NCBI RefSeq assembly: GCF_003149025.1 | Contig: NZ_QGDV01000010.1 | Coordinates: 41,630-105,629 of the forward strand | From: Rathayibacter iranicus NCPPB 2253 = VKM Ac-1602 | GTDB lineage: Bacteria > Actinomycetota > Actinomycetes > Actinomycetales > Microbacteriaceae | DNA length: 64,000 nt | Reading direction: 5' to 3' | In this document: positions 54,137-64,000 of the stretch, piece after piece | Layout of the letters: every line of letters starts with the position of its first letter | How positions within the stretch are numbered: position 1 is the stretch's first letter | Notes under the pieces: model-generated | Database searches by the model: none | The model's input: only the letters and a program-made list of their open reading frames with translations | What the model was told of the DNA's origin: nothing | Translations under genes and position numbers: made by a program

Positions 54137-55090
54137 ATGAAGCGGCCCGACGGAACGCGGCCCGCCGCCGCCTCGCGCATGCCGACCTCCCCTGTCGGTG
54201 GCGACGGGGAGCAGACGCGGGAGTACCTCACCGAGCCGATCCGCGTATCGTCGCGCCCCGCGCGTTCCGAGGGTGTGGGGGCTCTGATCTCCGCTGTGGC
54301 CGCCGTCCGCCTGCCCGGCGCCGAGAACCGCGTGCTCAGGCGCGCCGCACGCGAGCGCAGGCGCTTTGAGCGCGGTGAGGTGCGCCGCTTCACGAAGCGA
54401 GCCCGTCGCCGCCGCCTCATCGCTCTCGTCGTCGCCGGCTCGCTGGTCGCACTGGCCGCTGTGGTCGGGATCGCCGCCTATTCGCCGCTGATGGCGGTGA
54501 GGAGCATCGAGATCTCGGGCACCCAGCGCGTTGACGCCGCCGCCCTCCAGAGCGCGCTCAGCGACCAGCTCGGCGTGCCGCTCACGCTCGTCGACCGGGG
54601 TGACGTCGGCCGAGTGCTCGGAGCGTCCTCGCTCATCCAGAGCTATTCGGTGCAGACGAGACCGCCCGGCACGCTCGTGATCGCCGTCGTGGAGCGGACG
54701 CCGATCGGAGTGCTCGCAAAGGACGGGCGGTTCGATCTGGTCGATGCCGCAGGGGTGGTCATCGAGTCGGCGGATGCTGCCCAGGCCGGCTACCCGGTGC
54801 TCTCGACTCCCTCGGGTGACGCCTCCGGAGTCGGTTTTCGGGCCACGGCTCGGGTTCTCCGGACACTGCCCGTGTCACTGGCGGGTCAGGTCACCGAGGC
54901 GACGGCGACGACGGGCGATGATGTCTCGCTGACGCTCGCGAACGGAGCGAGGATCGTCTGGGGCGGCTCGAACGAGTCCGCCCTCAAGGCTGTCGTGCTC
55001 GAGAAGCTCATGGCCACGACTGATCCCGCCACGATCGCCTCGTATGACGTGTCCTCTCCTGAGGCCGCTGTGGTCGCCCCTCGGCCGTAA
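54137..55090 (+). CDS. ftsQ: Divisome protein FtsQ
   Basis: 317 residues. Basic cytoplasmic tail 1-93 (long, with Ser/Thr sites TSPVGGDGEQT), TM helix 94-115, POTRA domain beginning SPLMAVRSIEISGTQRVDAAALQ, then the FtsQ domain (TLVIAVVERTPIGVLAKDG, VDAAGVVIE). It bridges FtsL/FtsB. GGAGG lies 6 nt before ATG 54137. Confidence 0.94.
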   Translation: MKRPDGTRPAAASRMPTSPVGGDGEQTREYLTEPIRVSSRPARSEGVGALISAVAAVRLPGAENRVLRRAARERRRFERGEVRRFTKRARRRRLIALVVAGSLVALAAVVGIAAYSPLMAVRSIEISGTQRVDAAALQSALSDQLGVPLTLVDRGDVGRVLGASSLIQSYSVQTRPPGTLVIAVVERTPIGVLAKDGRFDLVDAAGVVIESADAAQAGYPVLSTPSGDASGVGFRATARVLRTLPVSLAGQVTEATATTGDDVSLTLANGARIVWGGSNESALKAVVLEKLMATTDPATIASYDVSSPEAAVVAPRP

Positions 55091-55191
55091 CCGCCCACGG
55101 ATCCGCTCGGCTCTTTGGCGATTGCGGGCGTGTCTGCTGGGAGCGCGCCCCGTCTCCGCCTACCGTCGGAGCCGAAACCCAAATGCATACT

Positions 55192-55226
55192 TAGCATAAC
55201 TTTAAGCCTCAACTACAGGTTTAAGG
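55192..55226 (+). promoter_or_regulatory. AT-rich ftsZ leader with promoter and hairpin
   Basis: In the 157-nt ftsQ-ftsZ gap, a sharp AT-rich island contains TAGCAT (55192-55197), usable as a -10, followed by a hairpin CTTTAAGCCT (55200-55209) with AGGTTTAAGG (55217-55226). The stem is 10 bp with two G-U pairs and sits 21 nt before the GTG of ftsZ, so it could affect translation or mRNA stability. Confidence 0.55.
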
Positions 55227-55247
55227 TTCAGCCCGGAGGCCGGAGAC

Positions 55248-56405
55248 GTGACTTCAAACCAGAACTACCTCGCCGTGATTAAGGTCGTCGGCATCGGCGG
55301 TGGCGGTGTCAACGCCGTCAACCGCATGATCGAACTCGGCCTGCGCGGTGTCGAATTCATCGCGATCAACACGGACGCCCAGGCGCTCCTGCTGAGCGAC
55401 GCCGACGTCAAGCTCGACGTCGGACGCGAGCTGACCCGCGGACTCGGCGCCGGCGCCGATCCGGAGGTCGGCCGCCGCGCCGCCGAGGACCACGCCGAAG
55501 AGATCGAGGAAGTCCTCGCAGGGGCCGACATGGTCTTCGTCACCGCGGGCGAGGGTGGCGGCACTGGCACCGGAGGCGCGCCCGTCGTCGCTCGCATTGC
55601 CAAGTCGATTGGCGCGCTCACCATTGGCGTGGTGACCAAGCCCTTCGGGTTCGAGGGTCGCCGTCGTCAGACGCAGGCCGAGGCGGGCGTCGCGACGCTG
55701 AAGAACGAGGTCGACACCCTCATCGTCGTGCCGAATGACCGCCTGCTCGAAATCAGCGACCGCGGCATCTCGATGCTCGAGGCCTTCGCAACTGCCGACC
55801 AGGTGCTCCTTGCTGGTGTCCAGGGCATCACCGACCTCATCACGACCCCGGGCCTGATCAACCTCGACTTCGCCGACGTGAAGTCGGTCATGCAGGGCGC
55901 CGGCTCCGCGCTGATGGGCATCGGCTCTTCCCGAGGCGCCGACCGAGCGATCAAAGCGGCCGAACTCGCCGTCGCCTCCCCGCTCCTCGAGGCGAGCATC
56001 GACGGCGCGCACGGAGTGCTCCTCTCGATCCAAGGCGGGTCAAACCTCGGCATCTTCGAGATCAACGACGCCGCGCGCCTGGTGCAGGAGGCGGTGCACG
56101 CCGAGGCGAACATCATTTTCGGCGCCGTCATCGACGACACCCTCGGCGATGAGGTGCGCGTCACCGTTATCGCCGCAGGCTTCGACGGTGGAGAGCCGGG
56201 TGGTACTGCTCCGGCTGCCATCGCCCAGCCCCGGCAGCAGAGCGCGGCGACGGAGTCGGTGGCCGAGCCCGCTCCGACCCCGGTCGCCGCGCCCGCTGCC
56301 GGGTCGATCTGGTCGAGCACTCCCGCCGCGGCGCCGGCCCCCGTGGCCGACCCGTCGTTCGACGATGACGAGAGTGACCTGGACATCCCCGACTTCCTCA
56401 AGTAG
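55248..56405 (+). CDS. ftsZ: Cell division GTPase FtsZ
   Basis: 385 residues from GTG 55248. GTP loops [13 protein letters not shown], tubulin signature GGGTGTG (103-109), T7 loop [11 protein letters not shown]. The disordered linker is followed by the C-terminal peptide [14 protein letters not shown] that recruits SepF. It forms the Z ring. GGAGGCCGGAGAC precedes the start. yggS-like gene begins 2 nt after the stop. Confidence 0.98.
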   Translation: MTSNQNYLAVIKVVGIGGGGVNAVNRMIELGLRGVEFIAINTDAQALLLSDADVKLDVGRELTRGLGAGADPEVGRRAAEDHAEEIEEVLAGADMVFVTAGEGGGTGTGGAPVVARIAKSIGALTIGVVTKPFGFEGRRRQTQAEAGVATLKNEVDTLIVVPNDRLLEISDRGISMLEAFATADQVLLAGVQGITDLITTPGLINLDFADVKSVMQGAGSALMGIGSSRGADRAIKAAELAVASPLLEASIDGAHGVLLSIQGGSNLGIFEINDAARLVQEAVHAEANIIFGAVIDDTLGDEVRVTVIAAGFDGGEPGGTAPAAIAQPRQQSAATESVAEPAPTPVAAPAAGSIWSSTPAAAPAPVADPSFDDDESDLDIPDFLK

Positions 56406-56407
56406 CC

Positions 56408-57085
56408 GTGTCCGATCCGGAACTCGCCGCGCGCTGGGCCGACGTCTCCGAGCGGGTCGTCGAGGCGACCCGCTCGGCTGACCGAGATCCAGGCTCGGTC
56501 ACGACAATCGTGGTGACGAAGTTCCATCCGGTGTCACTGATCCGCGACCTCCTCGACCTGGGCGTCGCAGACTTCGGCGAAAATCGACACCAGGAGGCGC
56601 AGGAGAAGTCGACCGAACTCGCAGGCACCCTGGCGCGCTGGCATTTCATCGGCCAGTTACAGAGCAAGAAGGCGCGGCACGTGCGTCGCTACGCCCGAGC
56701 CGTACACTCCGTCGACCGCCTCGCTCTGGTGCCGCTGCTCGATGCCGGAGAGGGCACACTCGACGTGTTCCTCCAGGTCAACCTCACCGAGGACGTCGAG
56801 CGCGGCGGGGCCGCCCCCGTCGACGTCGAGCCACTCGCTGAGGCCCTCGCGCAGGCGCCCGGTCTGACTCTCCGCGGCGTGATGGCGGTCGCTCCGCTGG
56901 GGCAGGAGCCGCGCCCGGCCTTCGCCCGCCTGCGCGGCATCTCAGAGCGGATCCGTGCGATCGATCCCGCCGCGACAGCGATCTCGGCGGGCATGTCGCA
57001 CGACTTCGCCGAGGCAATCGCCGAGGGCGCGACACACCTACGAATCGGGTCGGCAATCACCGGAGAACGCCCCGCCCGCACCTAA
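56408..57085 (+). CDS. YggS-family PLP-binding protein
   Basis: 225 residues. Alanine-racemase-like fold with PLP Lys38 in VVTKFHPVS, FGENRHQEAQEK, HFIGQLQSKK, the SVDRL and VNLTEDVERGG turns, SAGMSHDFAEAI, and GSAITGER. These proteins are PLP homeostasis factors without known catalytic activity. It is the usual gene between ftsZ and sepF. Confidence 0.95.
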   Translation: MSDPELAARWADVSERVVEATRSADRDPGSVTTIVVTKFHPVSLIRDLLDLGVADFGENRHQEAQEKSTELAGTLARWHFIGQLQSKKARHVRRYARAVHSVDRLALVPLLDAGEGTLDVFLQVNLTEDVERGGAAPVDVEPLAEALAQAPGLTLRGVMAVAPLGQEPRPAFARLRGISERIRAIDPAATAISAGMSHDFAEAIAEGATHLRIGSAITGERPART

Positions 57086-57133
57086 CCTCATGGTGACCCA
57101 CCTGTGGGCGCAGACACGACACGGAGGACACCC

Positions 57134-57646
57134 ATGGCCAACCCGCTGAAGAAGACGATGGTCTACCTCGGACTCGCCGATGAAGAGGTCGAGTACGAGC
57201 GCGCTGAACCCGTCGAGGCGGCTCCCGCGACGACGCACCGCTCTCCGCTTTCGCCGGTGCACCCCGTCCCGCCTGTCGAACCGGCGCCGCAGCCCCGCGC
57301 GACGGTCACCCCGCTCCGCAAGCCCACCCCCCAGACCCCGAAGGCGACGGCACACGCCGAGATGAACGAGATCCTCACCGTCCACCCGAAGCAGTACCGC
57401 GACGCGCAAATCATCGCCGAGAACTTCCGGGACGGCATCCCTGTGATCATCAACCTCTCGCAGATGAGCGACGCGGATGCTCGCCGTCTCATCGACTTCG
57501 CGAGCGGTCTTTCGCAGGGTCTGTTCGGCCGGATCGAGCGCGTGACGAGCAAGGTGTTCCTGCTCTCGCCCTCGCACATCACGGTCGCCGGCGACTCCGC
57601 CTCCACCGAGAGCGACGCCGACGCGTCGTTCTTCGCGAAGTCCTGA
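57134..57646 (+). CDS. sepF: Z-ring anchor SepF
   Basis: 170 residues. N-terminal amphipathic membrane-targeting helix [15 protein letters not shown], an acidic/Pro-rich linker (25-75), and the SepF fold ([53 protein letters not shown]). It tethers FtsZ to the membrane. ATG 57134 follows GGAGGACACCC. Confidence 0.95.
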   Translation: MANPLKKTMVYLGLADEEVEYERAEPVEAAPATTHRSPLSPVHPVPPVEPAPQPRATVTPLRKPTPQTPKATAHAEMNEILTVHPKQYRDAQIIAENFRDGIPVIINLSQMSDADARRLIDFASGLSQGLFGRIERVTSKVFLLSPSHITVAGDSASTESDADASFFAKS

Positions 57647-57668
57647 TCCTGCGGAGCCCTGGCTCTCG

Positions 57669-57974
57669 GTGACCTCTCTCGTCTCGCTCCTCGGGAGCGT
57701 CCTGTACTTCCTGTTGCTCCTCTACTTTCTCGCGATGTGGGCGCGCTTCGTGCTCGATCTTGTCCGAGTCATCCGGCGCGACTGGCGTCCCCGGGGCGTC
57801 GGCCTCGTGGCGGCCGAGGGCGTCTACACCGTGACGGATCCGCCCATCGGCTTTTTCAGACGGCTCGTCAAGCCGGTCTCCGTCGGGCCGATCGCCCTCG
57901 ATTTCGGCTGGAGTCTGACGATGCTCTGCGTCATTGTGGGCATGTACGTCGCCACGTGGCTCCAGCGCGTGTGA
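57669..57974 (+). CDS. YggT-family membrane protein
   Basis: 101 residues with two YggT segments: helix LLGSVLYFLLLLYFLAMWARFVLDLVR and a second GPIALDFGWSLTMLCVIVGMYV. The middle PIGFFRRLVKPVSVG is the family motif. Function is uncertain (osmotic or division linked); gene order sepF-yggT-divIVA is standard in actinobacteria. Confidence 0.9.
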   Translation: MTSLVSLLGSVLYFLLLLYFLAMWARFVLDLVRVIRRDWRPRGVGLVAAEGVYTVTDPPIGFFRRLVKPVSVGPIALDFGWSLTMLCVIVGMYVATWLQRV

Positions 57975-58042
57975 GGGTCCCTGTATCGTTGGGGACGACC
58001 GGACGTTCTCCGCGGTGCCAGCACTGCGCCGTGCGCCTGAAG

Positions 58043-58070
58043 TTGCTAGCTTTAGTCGAACGTTGATAAA
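58043..58070 (+). promoter_or_regulatory. Candidate divIVA promoter
   Basis: TTGCTA (58043-58048) with a 16-nt spacer before GATAAA (58065-58070), in an AT-rich stretch 34 nt before divIVA. It would give divIVA its own promoter apart from the upstream operon. Confidence 0.45.
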
Positions 58071-58103
58071 CGTGTACCTACTTGAAATCGAAGGTGGAAA
58101 GCC

Positions 58104-58751
58104 ATGGCGCTCACTCCCGAAGATGTTGTCAATAAGCGGTTCCAGCCGACCAAGTTCCGCGAGGGATACGACCAGGACGAGGTCGACGACTTCCTCGACG
58201 AGGTCGTCGTGGAGTTGCGTCGCCTGAACCAGGAAAACGAGGAGCTGCGTCAGCGCCTCTCTTCCGGCGACACTCGCGCTTCGGACGTCCGCGTCTCGGA
58301 CGTGCCGCGGGACAGCAGCCCCGCTCCTGTCGTCGTTCAGGCTCCGGAGCCCGAACCGCAGCCCACGCCGACCCCTGCTCCCGTCACCGCGCCGGTCGTC
58401 GCTCAGCAGTCGGCTCCGGCCGATGAAGCGGAAAGCTCCAGCGGACTCCTGCAGCTCGCGCGCCGTCTCCACGAGGAGCACGTCCGCGAGGGCGCTGAAA
58501 AGCGTGACGCTCTCGTCGCCGAGGGCCGCGCGACCGCCGCGCGTCTGGTCGCCGAAGCGGAGGCCAAGCAGCGGCAGCAGATCTCGAAGCTCGAGGAGGA
58601 GCGCGCGTCGGTCGAGCACCGCATCGACGAGCTGCGCACCTTCGAGCGTGAATACCGTCAGAAGCTGAAGAGCTACATTGAGGGCCAGTTGCGCGACCTC
58701 GACACTCAGCCGGCACAGGCGGAGTCCTCGATGTCGGGCTTTGGGGCGTAG
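58104..58751 (+). CDS. divIVA: Polar growth protein DivIVA (Wag31)
   Basis: 215 residues. N-terminal membrane-binding domain MALTPEDVVNKRFQPTKFREGYDQDEVDDFLDEVVVELRRL, a Pro/Thr-rich linker (50-108), and a C-terminal coiled coil (about 120-200, QLARRLHEEHVREGAEKRDAL, KLEEERASVEHRIDEL). It marks curved membrane at poles and septa and directs cell-wall growth. The linker TPTPAP resembles the phosphorylated region of Wag31. AAGGTGGAAAG precedes the ATG. Confidence 0.95.
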   Translation: MALTPEDVVNKRFQPTKFREGYDQDEVDDFLDEVVVELRRLNQENEELRQRLSSGDTRASDVRVSDVPRDSSPAPVVVQAPEPEPQPTPTPAPVTAPVVAQQSAPADEAESSSGLLQLARRLHEEHVREGAEKRDALVAEGRATAARLVAEAEAKQRQQISKLEEERASVEHRIDELRTFEREYRQKLKSYIEGQLRDLDTQPAQAESSMSGFGA

Positions 58752-59295
58752 TCCCGCCGCAGCGGACGTCAGGCCGAGGGCGCTCGTCACCCTCGGCCTC
58801 GTCGCGCTTGCGGTCTTCGCGATCGATCAGACTGCGAAGCTCCTGGTCACGATGACTCTCACCCTGGGCGAGGACCTGCACGTCCTTGGCGACGTTCTGA
58901 TCTTCCACTACGTGAAGAATCCGGGTGCGGCCTTCTCCCTCGCCAGTGGATCGACGTGGATCTTCTCGATCATCGCGGCCTGCGTCGTCGTGGCCGTCAT
59001 CTGGTTTTCGGGTCGGATCCGCTCCACCGCGTGGGCGATCTTCTTCGGGCTGCTGCTCGGCGGCACCCTCGGCAATCTTTTCGACCGCCTGTTCCGCGAG
59101 CCGTCGTTCGGCCTCGGGCACGTGGTCGACTTCCTCTTCACGCCCTGGCTGCTGCCGGCGATCTACAACGTTGCCGACATCGCGATCTGCACGGCCATGG
59201 CCCTGTTCGTCCTCCTCAGCCTGCGCGGCGTCGGTCTCGACGGGTCCCGGACGGAGCGCGAGCCCCGCAATGTCGGCCGCCGCGGCGGTCGCTGA
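58741..59295 (+). CDS. lspA: Lipoprotein signal peptidase
   Basis: About 184 residues from a TTG at 58741 overlapping the divIVA end; an ATG at 58678 would add 21 residues and overlap divIVA further, so the start is uncertain. Four helices; conserved [34 protein letters not shown] and YNVADIAI with the two catalytic Asp. It cleaves signal peptides of lipoproteins. Overlaps the pseudouridine synthase by one base. Confidence 0.93.
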   Translation: MGRSPAAADVRPRALVTLGLVALAVFAIDQTAKLLVTMTLTLGEDLHVLGDVLIFHYVKNPGAAFSLASGSTWIFSIIAACVVVAVIWFSGRIRSTAWAIFFGLLLGGTLGNLFDRLFREPSFGLGHVVDFLFTPWLLPAIYNVADIAICTAMALFVLLSLRGVGLDGSRTEREPRNVGRRGGR

Positions 59296-60218
59296 TGGTG
59301 CAGTCGCGTTCACTGCCGGTCCCCGACGGTCTCGATGGGCTTCGGGCCGATGCCGCCGTCGCCAAGCTGCTCGGGTTCTCGCGGAGTTTCGCGGCCGAGG
59401 TCGCCGAGGCCGGCGGAGTCAGTGCCGACGGCCGCGTCCTCGACAAGAGCGACCGTGTACACGCCGGCACCTGGCTGAGTGTCGAGTGGAGCCCTCGCGA
59501 GGAGCCGACAATCGTGCCCCTCGCGGTTCCCGACCTCGGCATCGTGTACGACGATGACGACATCGTGGTGATCGACAAGCCGGTTGGCGTCGCCGCGCAC
59601 CCCGCGGTCGGGTGGCAGGGGCCGACCGTCCTGGGCGCTCTCGCGGCCGCAGGATTCATGGTGGCTACCTCCGGAGCTGCGGAGCGCGCGGGCATCGTCC
59701 ACCGGCTCGACGCTGGTACGAGTGGCCTGATGGTCGTCGCCAAGTCCGAGCGCGCCTACACGCACCTCAAGCGGGCTTTTCACGACCGCACAGTCGAGAA
59801 GGTCTACCACGCCCTCGTGCAGGGCCATCCGGATCCGCTCGCGGGCACCATCGACGCGCCGCTCGGTCGCCATCCCTCCTCCGACTGGAAATTCGCCGTC
59901 CGCGCGGACGGCAAGCCCTCCGTCACTCATTACGAGACGATGGAGGCGTTCCCGTTCGCCTCCCTGGTCGAGATCCACCTCGAGACCGGGCGGACCCACC
60001 AGATCCGCGTGCACATGGCGGCCCAGCGCCACCCCTGCGTCGGCGACGCGATGTACGGAGCCGATCCGACGCTCTCGAAGCGGCTCGGGCTCACCCGCCA
60101 ATGGCTCGACGCGGTGCGCCTCGGCTTCACGCACCCGGGCACGGGGGAGTGGGTGCAGTTCGAAGCGTCCTATCCCGACGATCTGGCGCACGCGCTCGAG
60201 GTACTGCGCGAGGAGTGA
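59295..60218 (+). CDS. rluD: RluD-type 23S rRNA pseudouridine synthase
   Basis: 307 residues. N-terminal S4 domain ([33 protein letters not shown]), then the RluA-type catalytic domain with [15 protein letters not shown] (catalytic Asp), [26 protein letters not shown], and [14 protein letters not shown]. It isomerises uridines, probably in 23S rRNA helix 69. The start shares its A with the lspA stop (TGATG). Confidence 0.93.
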   Translation: MVQSRSLPVPDGLDGLRADAAVAKLLGFSRSFAAEVAEAGGVSADGRVLDKSDRVHAGTWLSVEWSPREEPTIVPLAVPDLGIVYDDDDIVVIDKPVGVAAHPAVGWQGPTVLGALAAAGFMVATSGAAERAGIVHRLDAGTSGLMVVAKSERAYTHLKRAFHDRTVEKVYHALVQGHPDPLAGTIDAPLGRHPSSDWKFAVRADGKPSVTHYETMEAFPFASLVEIHLETGRTHQIRVHMAAQRHPCVGDAMYGADPTLSKRLGLTRQWLDAVRLGFTHPGTGEWVQFEASYPDDLAHALEVLREE

Positions 60219-60262
60219 GCGCGGATCCGCGCACGCCCGGCTCCGGTCGCTTCGACCCCGGT

Positions 60263-60268
60263 TAGACT
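60263..60268 (+). promoter_or_regulatory. -10-like TAGACT before dnaE
   Basis: TAGACT lies 72 nt before the dnaE start in the 122-nt gap after the pseudouridine synthase gene. A -35 hexamer is not clear. Confidence 0.35.
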
Positions 60269-60340
60269 TTCTGCCGCCGCGGTCGCGACCTCGTGCGAGG
60301 TCCGCGGTCCCCCTGCCAGCAGTCCGTCGGAGGCGCATCC

Positions 60341-63853
<3,513 letters not shown>

Positions 63854-63859
63854 ATTGAA

Positions 63860-64000
63860 TGTCGCGCCGGTCCCTGCCTGGACCGTACCCGTTTTGGTGG
63901 AGTCGGGGGTGTGTTGCTGGGGTTCTCGACCTGTAGGAGACTACTTTCATGGGTTCCACCCGACGAAGCTTCACCGAGGAATACAAGCGCGACGCGATCG
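63860..64000 (+). mobile_element. IS3-family insertion sequence, left end (truncated by the window)
   Basis: TGTCGCGCCGGTCC at 63860 looks like an IS3-type terminal inverted repeat beginning with TG, and the orfA start codon lies 89 nt inside. Only the left end is visible, so the target duplication, the right repeat and orfB cannot be checked. Confidence 0.75.
63949..64000 (+). CDS. IS3-family transposase OrfA, N-terminus only
   Basis: Seventeen codons are visible: MGSTRRSFTEEYKRDAI, the start of the IS3/IS911 HTH_Tnp_1 domain, which binds the terminal repeats. The rest, including the frameshift to orfB, lies beyond the window. AGGAG precedes the ATG by 9 nt. Confidence 0.85.
   Translation, partial: MGSTRRSFTEEYKRDAI

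Overview
The window is about 64 kb of very GC-rich, densely packed actinobacterial chromosome. Mycothione reductase, a PknL-type PASTA kinase next to class II DAHP synthase, the SepF/YggT/DivIVA(Wag31) set, MerR-type FtsR, GarA-like FHA protein, F420-type luciferase-like oxidoreductases and class-I-like PEP carboxylase all point to Actinobacteria. The MurE substrate loop lacks the diaminopimelate signature, which fits Microbacteriaceae (B-type peptidoglycan; Rathayibacter/Clavibacter/Curtobacterium relatives). The family assignment is an inference, and no rRNA or tRNA is present to confirm it.

Layout. Positions 1-30 kb carry housekeeping and accessory genes in short operons on both strands: the end of an MFS exporter, a flavin reductase, a split NHEJ pair (LigD-type polymerase and ATP-dependent ligase, convergent), a LolA-like exported protein coupled to an ABC transporter, small stress/metabolic genes, gluconokinase, alanine dehydrogenase with a divergent Lrp regulator, a G/U-mismatch glycosylase, two luciferase-like oxidoreductases, a J-domain/NERD-like fusion, a Nudix-NYN fusion, thioredoxin, and divergent PEP carboxylase/glucose-6-phosphate dehydrogenase. 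A phosphatidyltransferase, FHA protein and two MerR regulators follow, then two divergent ParA/MinD-type ATPases, mycothione reductase and peptide deformylase. From 30.7 to 40.4 kb lie a tandem 124-bp repeat, acyl-CoA synthetase, ROK glucokinase, acyltransferase, DAHP synthase and the PknL/Rv2175c-like/polyprenyl synthase locus.

From 40.5 to 58.8 kb is an almost complete dcw (division and cell wall) cluster in canonical order: mraZ, rsmH, ftsL-like, ftsI, murE, murF, mraY, murD, ftsW, murG, murC, ftsQ, ftsZ, yggS-like, sepF, yggT, divIVA. Neighbours overlap or abut for most of it. MraZ-type boxes lie over a candidate promoter at the front, and an AT-rich leader with a hairpin precedes ftsZ. 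It continues into lspA, an RluD-type pseudouridine synthase and dnaE. The window ends just inside an IS3-family insertion sequence that starts six bases after the dnaE stop codon.

How the parts work together: the dcw genes make lipid II and build the septum. mraZ probably autoregulates, and PknL and the FHA protein are plausible Ser/Thr phosphorylation layers. zwf, ppc, gntK, glucokinase and ald feed central metabolism. No CRISPR array, prophage, biosynthetic cluster or obvious defence island is visible. The most unusual items are non-coding (two palindrome copies near 0.4-0.55 kb, the 124-bp tandem repeat, the ftsZ leader) and domain-level (MurE loop, cysteine-free HesB-like protein, Nudix-NYN and J-NERD fusions, VanZ/aminotransferase overlap).
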